DNA from: Branchiostoma floridae
Lineage: Eukaryota; Chordata; Leptocardii; Amphioxiformes; Branchiostomatidae
Direction of reading: 5' to 3'
DNA: 64,000 nt
Assembly: GCF_000003815.2 (NCBI RefSeq)
Contig: NC_049989.1
Location: 18,616,120 to 18,680,119, forward strand
The position numbers and the translations under genes are program-made. This document shows positions 1 through 12,500 of the stretch, one piece after another. The notes below the pieces were generated by a model. It saw only the letters and a program-made list of their open reading frames with translations, made no database searches and was not told the origin of the DNA. Each line of letters begins with the position of its first letter. Position 1 is the first letter of the stretch.

Positions 1-600
1 TGCAGGTCACATATCAAAATTATGTTAAACTTATGCATACAGATCTACATATACGTTAACGTGCAGAATCATCAATCGTAACCCTCAAGATATGCACAAT
101 TTGGATATTCAGGTGTTCAAAACATTCTAAGAAAATAGTACTATTTCTTTGCTATGTTGGATTCTTTGCTATGTTGGATTTAACTTGTTCGTGCTTTGAC
201 ACGTATAATCAGTCATAACAGTCATGTCAATAACTTCTTCAGTCTTGGTGTGAAACCACAAACACAAACACAAACAAACACATACATCCCAAACTCGGCC
301 ACCAAACAAGTTTTCTACCAACATCATTTAACTCGTAAACAGCGACAGTATAGAATTGTTTGACCAAAAGACTGGTCTTGTCTGATGTTGTCTGTGCACG
401 CACGTTCTGAAGTTGGGAAAATATCAGTGCACACACACTTAAAATATATGGCTTCCGTCGGTCAATATTGAGAATGGTTAAACACTAATTCACATCTACA
501 GTATGGGACAGTTCTCAGTAGTAATTCCAGTGGAATTATCTACTGTCCCAGGGTCAGCCCTTTGTAATACCCTTGGCAAGTTGGACGACCTTGGCTGCCT
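1..600. other. Intergenic, nothing recognised
   Basis: AT-rich sequence. There is a short duplicated phrase (ttctttgctatgttgga, about 147-178) and no open frame, splice pair or RNA gene that I can support. Confidence 0.5.
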
Positions 601-605
601 GTATT

Positions 606-820
606 GGCGGCCACTCGCTCGCTCGCTCACTCACTCGCTCACTCACTCACTCACTCACTCACTCACTCACTCACTCACTCACTCACTCACTCACTCACTC
701 ACTCACTCACTCACTCACTCACTCACTCACTCACTCACTCACTCACTCACTCACTCACTCACTCACTCACTCACTCACTCACTCACTCACTCACTCACTC
801 ACTCACTCACTCACTCACAC
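606..820. repeat. (ACTC)n microsatellite
   Basis: About 50 near-perfect copies of the 4-base unit, starting with a few ACTC/GCTC variants. The unit length makes all three frames read as Ser-Leu-Thr-His repeats, so the long open frames over this stretch are artefacts, not genes. Confidence 0.97.
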
Positions 821-839
821 TTGCAGCACAAGGTACTTG

Positions 840-1625
840 TTGCTTGGAAGAACGTGATCTTCATCCACAGTTTCTAAATGGCGGACACGTTCCGTGGCCT
901 TGAAAATCGTGTCCTAACAAGTTGGTTTGGGGTACACTTGAAGTTTGGCAGAAATATAGTCCTGAAGGACTGTTGAAGTGTTAGGGTCTATCGTCAAGAA
1001 CAATAAATTTAACACCCCTTCAATCCGGCACGACTTAGTACCCTACAGCCAAACACAATTCTGGAGGGTTATTCAGAAGCTGGTAACTATATTACAAGAC
1101 GAGTAACACACACACACACACAGGTTACCTGTCTACATATGTTCAATTTCTATTATCCGGCAGTCCGTGGGGCCTGGTACACGCTAAGACGTCCATACGG
1201 ACCTCATTCGGACTTGAATATTTACTCACGGATGAACCCACTTTAAAAAGGCGATCTTCATTGACAGTTTTGTTCTAGTTCTAGTTCTAGTTCGTAATCC
1301 GCAAACTTCCTGGTAGGAATATCACGCGGATGGAGGAGACGCAGCGTCTGGACTACGTATGCGATGACAGCAACCTGTTTACAGTAGACACGTCCCCTGA
1401 CCTTGATAATCTTATCCTTAACAAGTTGGTTTGGAATGCAATTGACGTTTGCAGTAATATAGTCCTGAAGGACGGTTGAAGTGTTATATTCATGTGTATC
1501 ATCAAGGACTATGTTATCTGTATACATATGTTTAATTTCTATCATTTTATCCAGCAACCTATGGAGCCTGGTACAGGCTAAGACGTCCATACGGACCTCA
1601 TTCGGACTTGAATATACTCACGGAT
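840..1625. repeat. Two diverged tandem units of a dispersed repeat
   Basis: A unit of about 380 bases occurs twice, at about 880-1235 and 1400-1625. Shared phrases are 'aacaagttggtttgg', 'atatagtcctgaaggac' and 'aagacgtccatacggacc'. The first unit carries extra sequence ending in a CA run. Related pieces lie near 1790-1890 (ACCCCTT...GGAGGG part), 5100-5190 and 20850-21010, the last two in the opposite orientation. This is a dispersed family of unknown class. The second unit holds the 110-codon ORF described separately. Confidence 0.7.
1258..1590 (-). CDS. Uncharacterised 110-residue ORF within a repeat unit
   Basis: An open frame from ATG at 1590 to TGA at 1258-1260 encodes 110 residues with a varied, protein-like composition. 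It begins MDVLACTRLHRLLDKM and ends in a short Glu/Leu repeat (ELELELE) followed by QNCQ. The homologous unit at 880-1235 carries stops and shifts in the same frame, as do the pieces near 5.1 kb and 20.9 kb, so this is the only open copy in the window. I do not recognise the family and see no signal peptide or membrane segment. It may be the remnant of a transposon ORF, an exon of a real gene, or chance. No splice sites were needed for the call. Confidence 0.3.
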   Translation of the reverse strand: MDVLACTRLHRLLDKMIEIKHMYTDNIVLDDTHEYNTSTVLQDYITANVNCIPNQLVKDKIIKVRGRVYCKQVAVIAYVVQTLRLLHPRDIPTRKFADYELELELEQNCQ

Positions 1626-1884
1626 ACAAGTTTGCACGTTACCTTCTGGGACAGAACTAGAGTAGCCTCCACCAGCATTTCCTACGGGTCGATCACTCCG
1701 TCGAGCTCGCTCGGAATCTTCCCATGACTGGTTGTCTCCATAACGCTCTGTCGTCCATCGCTGCAGGTTGTTAGTGTATAGACTGGTTTATTCAACACCC
1801 CTTTGATTCGGCACGTTTAAGTGCCCTCCAGCCAAACACAATTCAGGAGGGCAATTGATAAGATCGTAATTCTTTCCAAGACGT

Positions 1885-1887
<3 letters not shown>

Positions 1888-1931
<44 letters not shown>

Positions 1932-2026
1932 ACAGACAGACAGACAGACAGACACACACACACAGACAGACAAACAGACACACACACACACAGACAGGCA
2001 GACAGACAGACACACACACACACACA
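1888..2026. repeat. (CA)n / (CAGA)n compound microsatellite
   Basis: A CA run from about 1888 to 1928 changes into CAGA/CACA blocks and ends in CA. Open frames over it are low-complexity artefacts. Confidence 0.95.
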
Positions 2027-2029
2027 ATG

Positions 2030-3478
2030 GTATGATAAAAGCTACATAAACAACTGTAACGTTCTCACACCATGTTGTCAAACCGCTATCAAAACATCCA
2101 CATTGTTATTCTCGAATTGTACCAAAGATAGGACGTGACAAGGGGGCGTGTACTGTCCATTGCGGCGTGGTATTTTTCCCAGGTACGTATATAGCGCTTA
2201 AGCGTATGATCAACAGGTTTGTATTCACCAATCCTTCAATACGATCTTCATTAAAAACCGTTGCAATTAACAATGCCACGCACAACACTTGCAAAACTTA
2301 GGATGTTTGCAATTTAGTGTCTAAAATGTCTAAAATTCAGTGTACTCACCAGTCAAGACGAGTAGAGTACGTCACGGAGTGAAGACTGGATTGTCTAGCT
2401 GCGCGCGCTGCGTACAGCTTACCTGAACAAAGAAAAGGGGCGTGTTATACTGTACTAGTCCTTGGCGTATTGCCATGGTCACTGACCCTCGTCCACCCAT
2501 ACACATTTCGTCTCTGTCGCATACATAATATATATGATTAGGCAGCTACTATTTTGTGGTCTGTGGCGACTTTATCTCTTTGCTCCCTTATGATTCACAC
2601 CTGAGCAAACATGGATGCTAAAGATGCATAATAATTCATGAATACACTATTTCCAGTCTAAGAAAAACATAACATCAACTCCTATGATTCCACTGGTTAC
2701 GATATCTACCAGTACAGCATCGGTAATCCCCGAAGTATGCGCACAGCACATATCCAGGTGTCCTTGACAACCTTGATAAAGCCTCGATAACTCAATCTTT
2801 CTGACTGTCAAAGAATACAGACGTCGGAATTCTGTTACATGTTGGTTTAAAGGTGGGCTAAGCATAAAATTGAAAATCCAACTACATTTACCTCAAAATC
2901 AACTGCGGGGTATCATGACCGTGCATTGAATAAAACTTCATTATATAACTCTACAAAACGAACTACTGACATTTTAGCAAAGGTGTACAGGAATGTTTAT
3001 ACCTAAGTCAACAGACAGATGTACGTTATGTGACTTATATAGGAGTGTTTAGCCAAAGCCAATGCTGTATGGCTGATGTGAGTTATGATTTTACCACCAT
3101 CAATATTGACTGACGGAAGCCATAACATATAAAGTAATAAAGTATGTGTACACTGATATATTAATAACTTGCCATAACGTAGAAAAAAACACGTACATGC
3201 ACAGACAACAGCAGACAGGCCCAGTATTTTGGCAGCTTGTAAAAAATTCCGTTTACGGTAGCGCTGGTAGGCAAGCTTGATGTTACCTCCATGAAAATTT
3301 TAGGTATTGTTTTTGGTCTGTGCATGAGGATTTTAGTCTGTCAGTCTGAATTTTCAGACTATAAGTTCTGTATGGATATTACAATGATATTTGGTATGTG
3401 GGAAATTGTTGGGAAAATAAAGGTCAATGTGCAACTCGCCCGGACTTTAATATAAGCATTTTTGTGAACAAGCCCTAA
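2030..3478. other. Intergenic, no supported gene
   Basis: AT-rich, with short spurious frames only. The phrase near 3090-3140 ('attgactgacggaagccat') echoes 447-465 in inverse orientation, so old dispersed repeats are probably present. Confidence 0.45.
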
Positions 3479-3709
3479 AGATGGACTCTCACCGCACTTG
3501 CGGCACCGGTGCGGCACTGCGGGGTTTGTAGATGACTCAACGAATTTCAAAGATAAATAACGAATTTTCTGTATTTTGTTGTCTTTATACTTTTACGTAT
3601 TACGCAATATCTAAATTATTAAAAATCGCGAAAATAACACAATGTTGTGCCGCAGTGAACGAACCCCGTAGTGCCGCACCGGTGCCCCAAGTGCAGTGAG
3701 AGTCCATCT
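3479..3709. mobile_element. MITE with 48-bp terminal inverted repeats
   Basis: The left end, agatggactctcac(c)gcacttg, returns as its reverse complement at 3662-3709. Each arm is about 48 bases with few mismatches and holds a nested palindrome (gcaccggtgc). The core of about 135 bases is AT-rich with no coding capacity, so this is a non-autonomous DNA transposon. The superfamily was not assigned. Confidence 0.8.
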
Positions 3710-3785
3710 CAAGAGGGATACTTATCTGTAGTTGAAAATCTGGTTCCCTGCACTGCAGAGAGCAAAATTAAATTAAGCAACGAAG

Positions 3786-4243
3786 CATTCCCGATTTCAG
3801 GTGCGTAAAGAATAAGGTCAAAGAGCTTAATCATGTTTATCCATCATATTTGTCATTAAGACAAAAGATGTGCTTGTGGGGTGAGATGAGTCAGTAAGGC
3901 CCCCTTTCCACTAGAAGGCGATCGCGCTGCGCTCTCACTGCGACCTAAATAGGATCTGAGTAACCTTCACTTTCACACTGGGTATATCATACAAAACTTA
4001 AAAGTGTAACTGAGAGGATAAGAAAACACACAGAGTGTAAAAAAATCGTTTCTTATCTATAGAATTCGTTGAGCGATATGTCGAATTTTAGGTCACAGAG
4101 AGAGCGCAGTGAGACCACCGTCCTAGTGGAAAGGGGGTATAAGCATTCATGTTTTCAGGTGCGTAAAGAATAAGGTCAAAGAGCTTAATCATGTTTATCC
4201 ATCATATGTGTCATAGAGACAAAAGATGTGCTTGCGGGGTGAG
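3786..4243. repeat. 356-bp tandem duplication enclosing a MITE
   Basis: About 90 bases starting 'ttcaggtgcgtaaagaata' at 3796-3885 recur at 4152-4242 with only a few differences. The MITE at 3900-4137 fills most of the space between the two copies. Confidence 0.8.
3900..4137. mobile_element. MITE with CCCCCTTTCCACTAG ends
   Basis: Terminal inverted repeats of about 45 bases: the left end begins ccccctttccactag and the right end finishes ctagtggaaaggggg. A degraded copy lies in opposite orientation at 5208-5395. Amphioxus genomes are known to carry several MITE families (for example LanceleTn), but I cannot assign this one by eye. Confidence 0.8.
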
Positions 4244-4329
4244 CTTAGGTCATGCAGGTGTGGGGTGAGCTTGGGTGAGTTAGGCAACGTGCACTGGCAA
4301 TGCTCCGATGGGAGGGGCTCGAGTGGGTT

Positions 4330-4700
4330 GGGCTCCGCCTCCCTATCTCGTGCCCTCGACAGTGTCCATACGGCTTCAAAAAGCTATTACCTTTATTTTT
4401 ACCTTCAAATCCACCGTATTATGACATTGACGAACGTCAAGGACAGTAGTCTAATCTGTAAAAAGCACAACTAAGCAACTAAACATTCATGTCTTTGTTG
4501 CTGTGTGAAGCACGAGAGGTCGAAGAGATCAAGTTGCTGCAGCCATTAATGGTAGCTGCCTAATTATATGTGCGACGGAGACAGAAGGTGTAGGGGTGAC
4601 CTCGGGTGACACTGGCAGTGCGCCAAAGATTACTGAAACACTAGTACTCCCCCTTTCCTCTGTGCAGCTCACCTGTAGCACCGGGGAAGCGCAGACAGAC
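4330..4700. repeat. Dispersed repeat, partner of 20460-20850
   Basis: This stretch and 20460-20850 share an ordered series of phrases: tgacattg(a/c)cgaa(c/t)gtca, 'aactaagca', tgtgtgaagc(a/g)cg, 'atatgtgcgacggagaca' and 'gcgccaaagattactga', ending in cagctcacctgtag. The orientation is the same. It is probably a transposon or retroelement fragment, with no coding capacity seen. Confidence 0.7.
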
Positions 4701-5207
4701 AACCTAGTCCCTCACTCCACGACGTACCCTCCCGTCTTGGCTGGTGAGTACACTGGACGTAGACATTTGCTGTCTTGTCAACATTGTGTGCTACACTGTT
4801 CATAGTGACCGTTTCTCGTGAAGATCTTGTTTGAGGGATTGTTGGACACAAACGTGTTGAATATAATGCGATATACTAGTAAGTGTGAGGGGGGGGGGGG
4901 TAGAATAATCAGTCGTAGTAGACAGTTCACGCCCTCCAGTCAGGTACTAATTTTGGTACAATTTGGCGGCGAAGAAAGTGGTTTCCTTAATAACTTACAT
5001 GTAGTTTGGTTTAGTAGGGAATGGCGCGAGGAGGTTGCATGAATGTTACAGTATAGCTATGTGTGTGTACACCTGACACACTCCAATTGTTGTTTTGCAC
5101 TATATCACTGCCAAACGCCAGACCAACTTGTTATGACTAGATTTTCAAGGCCAGGGGGCGTGTCTACCATACAAGAACTGTGGATGAAAATCTCTAGTCT
5201 GCTTATA

Positions 5208-5395
5208 CTCCCTTTCTACTAGGACGACGCTCTCGCCGCGCGCTCGCTGCGACCTAAAATTTGACATATCGCTCAACGAATTGTATAGAAAAGAAACGAA
5301 TATTTTTACAGTTTGTGAGTTTTGTTGCCTTCTCAGTCACACTTTTCCGGTTTGTAAAGATATACCCAGTGTGATTGTGAAGGTTACGCGCCCTA
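5208..5395. mobile_element. Truncated inverted copy of the 3900-4137 MITE
   Basis: Begins ccctttctactagga, then shares gacatatcgctcaacgaatt and acacttttccggtttgt-type stretches with the reverse complement of the 3900 element. The second terminal repeat is missing. Confidence 0.6.
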
Positions 5396-5399
5396 GTCA

Positions 5400-6260
5400 C
5401 GTATTAACTTTGGTACAACTCGACAGCGAACGAAGTGGATTTCGCCATGGCGTGGTTTGATAGAGTACGGTGTCTAAAGCTTGCAAAAATCTCTTAACAC
5501 TCGCCGCTAAAATTAAGAGCAGCTGGAAGTGCCCGCTAACGCCGGTCGAGCTGCTAAAAATCGCTCGAGGCCCGCATAATCGCCAAAACGCCGGTCATAC
5601 TCCGGCCGAAAATGCCCATTTGAAGCTCGCCGACAAGTCTTGATTTGTAAAGGGTACTTTAGGACGGGGTTTTCAAGGTCAGTGGGTGTGTCAGCCATAA
5701 CAAACTTGTTTTGATCAGCAGTCTACCTACCGTGTGCTGTGTGTTGAACTGCTGTCTGTTCTTACTCATTATTGTTCGGTGTAAACATTGTGAGGTAAAG
5801 ATCATTGTGGGACGATAACGATGACTTTCTATATAGCTTCGTACAATGTGGTAAGTAGTAACGATTTAGTAGTCCAGTACAATTTGTATGCATGGATATA
5901 TAACAAAATGTGGACAAAATATAGCCCCTCTAGAATGTGCAGAAACGATCTCTCCAACATGAGAACCTGACCCACATGTTGCGCCCCCCGTACACCTAGC
6001 CCTTCTAGAAGGCCTACAAAAGAAGCCAGACAAAACACACGTGTACTCATACGTGCACAGACAGCATTAGACACGCCCAGTCTTTTGACAACGTTTAAAA
6101 CAAGTGCTTTAAAAAAGCTGGCATTTTGCCAAGGTTTGCGTGTGTACACGGTTTTTTTCTAGTTATTGGAATGTGCTGGAACTATTGTTTATATTAAATG
6201 GATGTAAAAAGGAAACAAGAACGATTTAAAATCACCCTCCCCTGGACTCGATCCCGGACC
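5400..6260. other. Intergenic, repeat fragments only
   Basis: No supported gene. The phrase at 5665-5705 (gttttcaaggtcagtggg) is a further trace of the dispersed family at 880-1010. Confidence 0.4.
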
Positions 6261-6261
6261 G

Positions 6262-6545
6262 TAGCTCTGCAAATCAGGCTGACGTCAGAGGTATTTGTGT
6301 AGTGACCCCTGAACCCGGAAGTCACTTCTCTGCATCATAGCGCACTTTTCAGAAAATGATATCTCAGCAATCGTTTACCCCTGCTTTAACATTTTTACAT
6401 TGTCACGGTCTCCATAGTACATACATGTATACGAATCTGGTAAGTTAGAAGGTCCAGTTCTTTTTCGATAATACAGGGCGATCAATGAAAAATCGTGGCA
6501 ATTTCCATTTTCGCACTGGAAATCCTACTAATGATAGGGTTTCCA
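6262..6545 (+). repeat. Dispersed direct repeat, copy 1
   Basis: Shares 'gcaaatcaggctgacg', cggaagt(c/g)act, 'atatctca(g/a)caatc', 'cccctgctt' and 'ctggtaagtt' with 8396-8680, at moderate divergence. It is a transposon-like repeat of unknown class. Confidence 0.65.
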
Positions 6546-8395
6546 GTCGAAATTGTTTTGTACCCAGGGGAATCAGAACATTTGTGTTCCCTAATAGAGG
6601 GTGTTGATTTATGAAAATACAGAACAAAAATCGGACCTTCCGTTCCAGAGATATGGCCCTTTAAAGTTGCTGGGCGGTGTCCGCAGGTGTGGCGCCAGGT
6701 GTGAAAATCGCATTTCTAATTAGCAATAATTAAGAAAGTAAAAACATTGTGCCACTCAAAAGTTCTTTTCTGCACAGTCCAAGTAGTATTTTGTAGCAAT
6801 CAAGTAAAGATAAGGTGTTTATTTGCCTTTTTCTTTCACTACAGGTGAGGTCAACCTGCTGAAAATTAAGTTTTTTCAGCATGGCACAGCTGGAAAAGTG
6901 GCCAATTATTTCCAGATGACCCCTTTTTGAAGAGCGATAATCAATAAACTGTTCATCCTATAACTAAGATATTTCAGATATTGGAAATATGTAGTAGATT
7001 CTCTTAACAGTTTATTGCAGACATTCTAGAGACATGGTTACGAGATTATGTGTAATCAAAAATACTAATTTGTAACATATCTCAAAAGGTCAAAGGTCAT
7101 CGGCACCTGTCACTTATATAAGTCCACATAAAAAATTACCTATCAACATTCTTCTCCATCTCAGTGACAAATATCACATGTTTAATATAACAGAATAGAA
7201 ATAGTTTAGATAATTTCCACATCAATTATGCAAATTAGCTTCTGATTTGCATAATTAATATTTAATTACACGAAGCATCACTTAATCTATCTACATACCA
7301 ATAATCATGATGATCCGTCAACCCCTTCTTGAGTTATTCCCTTTCACAGTCTGACCATAAGCATTGAATATCAGCATACCTTACTACTAAAGGGTTTTGG
7401 CACATGCTAATTCTAAATTTGCCATCAAAACTATCACATTTCACCAGGAAATACTACTTTTACGACATCTGATGACCAAAAGTATATAAAGATATTACCT
7501 ATGAACCATGACCACCTGACTTTGTAACTGGTTTATTCAAGTTTATTGAACAATTGATAATTCTTTGACATTACAACATATGTTTGAAAAGACTTGGTAG
7601 CTCCTCTTCTAAGCTGCACAGCTTTGAATTGTTGATACATTGTAATTCTCCCTCTGTGCCATCTCAATTTCTTCTACGATGTTCCAGGTGCTATTCCCAA
7701 TGCAGCATCTTGCAAATCTGAAAACTTTTAACATTGGAAATATCAGCAAAAACCTCTATGCCCTTGATATCACATTCAACAACAAACACAACTTGCTATG
7801 TTATTGATTTTTTGGATCTTACAAGGTAAAAATTGAACTTCAGTGATCATCTCAACGTAAATATGCTCACGCTGGACACATTTACAAATGATGTTTCCTT
7901 TCATGAAGTTGGTGACAAAGAAAACAAAAGTTTTGCGTCTCAAACCTGAAACAAACGTGTCCGAACATACAATGTATCTACACTTATAAAGGCTATCTGT
8001 ATACAATTTAATGAATATCAATACGCTAATTATTTACATGGAAACGAGAATATTTTGATAATTATGGACCCGCCTAACATGCAGGGTCCTACGGCCGTAA
8101 CTCACGGCCCGGACTCGGCACACCACACGGAGCGAGTCGCACATGTTGAACATTCACATCGCTAACTCACAACAAACCTACACATGTTATACATCATTTT
8201 AAAGCTTAGAAACCGCTTGTTACACACATGGATGCAACTTTTTGAAAAAATAAGACATCAATGGTGAAAAATGCCATCTAAATTTGCAAACTGGAGGTAA
8301 ACCACCTTAAAATTGCGTTTCACGTACCAAATTGTAGCTTGTTTTCTTGTCTATCCAATCCTACCATATATGGGTTGCTTCCAAATAAGGCTGAG
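6546..8395. other. AT-rich intergenic, no gene seen
   Basis: About 1.85 kb between two copies of a direct repeat. No open frame over about 80 codons and no splice pairs that I trust. It could be the degraded interior of a larger element whose ends are the two copies. Confidence 0.4.
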
Positions 8396-8680
8396 ATGCA
8401 AATCAGGCTGACGCAACGCCATGCCCGCAGAGCGCTCGAACACGTAAACGCGGAAGTGACTTTCCCGTCTCGCGAGGCATTTTCCCGAAGGCCATATCTC
8501 AACAATCTTTTATCCCCTGCTTGAAATTTTTACATTACCAGGGCCTCCATACTATATACTACAATTCTGGTAAGTTTGAAGTTCTAGGCCTTTCTCAATT
8601 TTACACGGCGATCAATCGAAAATCGCTACACGCACGGAAAACACCACCGCCGCACGAAAACCCTACTAATGAATATTAAC
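8396..8680 (+). repeat. Dispersed direct repeat, copy 2
   Basis: Same orientation as copy 1 at 6262-6545, about 2.1 kb downstream, with the same ordered phrases and a similar end (ccctactaatga). Confidence 0.65.
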
Positions 8681-9500
8681 TAAGTCGCAAAGGAATCTGG
8701 GATAGGCTATATGTAACTGTTATATATATATACACGATTTATTTGGAAAACATTTCATCTTTATGAATTGGTAATACGACGTTAAAATGTAAGACCAATA
8801 ATTTGATTATATGCTGCATCAATCTTAGGAATATCGTACTTCATTCATTTAATCTAATCAAATATTAGGCCCCATTACGGACCACAGACAATGACTCACG
8901 ACAGAGCTTTTAAGTTGTATACAAATGCATTGCAGATTTTGAACAGGTCCGTTCATCACAACATCACTCCATCACAACGGCCATTATTCTGGCCACAGAG
9001 CATTTTGCCGCTAAGGCAAAAAAACTGTACACTGTCTGTATGATTCTGTACACGACCAACACTAGCCTTTAAGTTATTACCTTCGCCAGAAGGGTTAAGA
9101 TTTCAGAACTGTAGCATTATTAGGGTTCAACAAAATAACTCCAGAAGTTTTTGATCGATTGTCTTGGATGTTGTTATGAGGTGGCCGATAGGTATAGGTG
9201 TCAAGATAAAGGACGACGGTTCAATTTCTGGCCTCCTAGTGACTTTTAATGGTACTACAGTGTAGCTTTCAATTTTGGTATCTTATTTTCTGAGCATACT
9301 GTGGTCACTACATTTCCTTACATGTATGTGCCCTGGCATGCCGATAAGGGGCATGAATAGATTTTCATTATCAAGTTTACTTCAGTACTCTTTACATGTG
9401 AAGTAAAATGTAAAATGTATTTAATTGTTTGTCTATTTACTATATTTGAACTTAAAATCAGTTTTATTGTTTAACCTACCTTTGTCTTTTCATCATTTAG

Positions 9501-12500
9501 TCCGCAAAAACGTGGAACAACCCGCCGCACTACTGAGTCATCAAAATGCCTGTAAGAGGCCATTGTTTCCTAATGTTCTATTTTTCGTCAAGCACTCATT
9601 GGAGAAGTACATTGTATTCTTGGATAACAACATTCTTCGCACACAACCAAGTGTCGGACGTTTCTGTTACCGTTTGTCACCTTTCTCATGGCTACTGCCT
9701 GTTTTTTCATCGCACTACTGCCATGAAGAAGGTGACAGAAGATCATTAAAAAATTCGGCTAGGTGAAAACACTCGATTGTGTACGAAGCACTTTGTTACC
9801 CAGTGACTTAAGAACCTGATGAGGCTAGTCACTGGTTTATGTGTTCGTCTCTAAATAATTGGGGTTCTCAACGATATGACATTGATCATTGTGTTACTGA
9901 TGTACAGAAGGGGTAGTCCAAGGTTAGAGAAAACGATTTGAGAGAAAAATGAAACCTTATCCTTGATTTTATATGTTGAAAGCTGCTATCGAACCGACCG
10001 AGAGTCAAACCGTTTCCAAGGCGCAGACCTCGGCCTCCTCCACCTCAGCAGCAAATAACCCAACAGACATGTGATGCCGGAGGCGGCCAGGAACAGGTCA
10101 AGGACCCAGTAAAGGAGAAAGAACGGCACGCTCAAGTATGGACTTTTTCTGTCTGTTTCTTCCATTCTTTTTTTGTTAAGTTGTTTGGCTAAGGCATAGA
10201 GAAAAATATGTCATGCTTTCTAACAGTTGACAAATCACAAAATTCCTGCTTCAAAAGATTAAAGATGTCTTTATAAATGGCTTGCTGTCAGTGCTATATG
10301 ACTGCATTAAATTTTGCTGTTCCCCTTCCTTCGTTTAACTTCATACGCGTTCTTTGCTATATTGTGCTTACTCTTACAGGCAGTTGCCCACACATTTGAG
10401 GCCCTTAAAAACCACCACCGTGTGTACAGTGTTGAAATCCTGTCCCACCACGGCGGTGACAAGGACCCCAAACCTCCCCCGGATACCATCACCATCAAAA
10501 CAGGAGCCGACGGGAAAGAAGAGCTCCACCTTGGCCAACACGTCGTGCACAACTGGAACTGGGACAGAAACCCCACCAACACCCTGACGTTCAAGAAGGG
10601 AGACCTCGGCGGGCACATCGCCTTTCCGCACGACGAGAGTGTCCATGGCTTTGGGACGATCAGAAGCGCCCTGACGTCATTCTCTGTCAAGACGACACTG
10701 AAACCTGTCACGTACGAGTGCGCGTTCTCCAGTGACGCTGGGGCGTACGTCAGAGAGGAAGGCACTGCGCTGAAACTGGTCTGGGATGCTTCAGGAGACA
10801 AGTGGAAAAACGCAACGTGGGAAAACAACGTTCTAAGCTTTACCTACGGCATAGAGGAGAGCTTGTTCATCGGGCAGAAGAACTACGATGTCATCGTCAG
10901 TTTCGAGGATCTGCAGACGAAGGTGACGTACAACCCCGCAAAAGGAGACTTTTACTTCGTCCTCACCGCTGAGTTGCAGGCGGTGTTTGAACACGCGAAC
11001 AGCATAGTTCCCATCCCTTCCAATCCTCGCAGCGACGGCAAGCACGTCTTCCCGTACCAGCTAGAGTTCACCTTCAACCCTGTAGCATCCGGCTTCGACG
11101 GCGCTGTCCTGACCAAGGCGCTGGATGCAGCAACCGGTGAAGTGTACGCAGTCCAGGCAGTAGTCCAGAAGACTGTGAGTGGGATGTTCTTGATGGCAGC
11201 TCCGAACAACGAGAACTCCTTGGTCGAAGTGAGCCACGGAAGGCTGATGGTCGGTAACGAGGCCGTACCGAGTAGTAGGCAGGTTGGAGACAAAATCACC
11301 TGGGATTCCATGCCGACCCACTTGGCCGAAGCGACCGATCTTCCTCCGGCAGGCACTCTTCACTTCCCAGAAAACACCACTGAGGTAAACCTCACTGCTG
11401 CCACGGAATCGGCTGTAAACCCCGATACGAATGTTACAGGCTCCGCACTTCGCGCGTTCCAACCAACATCGTTCGTCGCCTTGGCGTCAAGTACAACACT
11501 CAGCGGTGAAGACCTCTTGAGCATGTCCCAGTTCAAACAAGACGGGAACGGCAAATACTACGACTACATCCTGAGAGAATCGATGCAAGACTTCTACACA
11601 ATCATACAATATTACATGGACTCAGAGCTCCGGGAATGGTACATGGGGATGAGAAACCCCCCAAGTCTGGACCCTACAGTCAAACAGATAGCGGACACCA
11701 ACGGCAGCCCCACAGACGAACAGAAAGCAAACGGAGACGACGGAGTCGCCAGTACCTGGTACAAGACTCTCAGCGTTGCCTACCTGACCCAGGTACTTCC
11801 TCCCGCATTCCCTAGCGATGATTACGCCGGAAAGCTGAACACCATCCGAGCAAAGCAATGGCTGAAGACGGAGACATCAACATCGAGTGTCTACACCGTC
11901 CAGTCTTCTGATCTGTACAAAAACCGCTGGATGGAGAACATACCGTTGACGGGCCAGTACATCGTCGATCAGCTACAAAACAAGACCACGTACAACACAC
12001 ACATTGACCAGGACAAAAGTACATGGGAGGCCGAGATCGAAGTTACTGTCGTAGATTCAGACAACCTAACAGCCATGAAGAGCATTATAGAAGAGATCAA
12101 TCGGTTGGGAAAGCAAGGAAAGTATTGGGCGTATTGGCTCTTCCGTGATCTCACCCAGCCGTCCGCTCTGCAGATGGACCAGGTGCTGTCTATCGGAGGG
12201 GCCGCCTCGTTGGACGGTTCCGCATTCTCCAGAAGAATCCAACAGAACTGCGCCATGCTCGGCATTCTTGACAGCAGTACAGATCTTCAGGAACAGTACG
12301 TCAAAGTCATGCAGGTCTTCTTGCTCACCAACATTGTGCCCCTGCTCCTGGACTTCAGTGGCGACATGACCCACTACACCTATGCTGTCATGGAGATTCT
12401 ACAGGCCTTCCAGGACAAGTACATCGGCAGCACAGACCCACAGATGCAAGATGCAGCTCGACAAATCCAGGACAACATGACCAAACAGGCGGTCGAAGAT

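Noticed and set aside
503-903. Three overlapping Ser-Leu-Thr-His repeat frames
   Set aside because: They only translate the (ACTC)n microsatellite; a 4-base unit keeps all frames open.
1788-2138. Cys/Val and Thr/His-rich frames on both strands
   Set aside because: They translate the CA/CAGA microsatellite.
10314-10379. An N-terminal hydrophobic start (MLFPFLRLTSYAFFAILCLL...) for the large gene, which would look like a signal peptide
   Set aside because: It begins at TTG, not ATG, and coincides with the pyrimidine tract of a splice acceptor, so the hydrophobic residues come from intron sequence.
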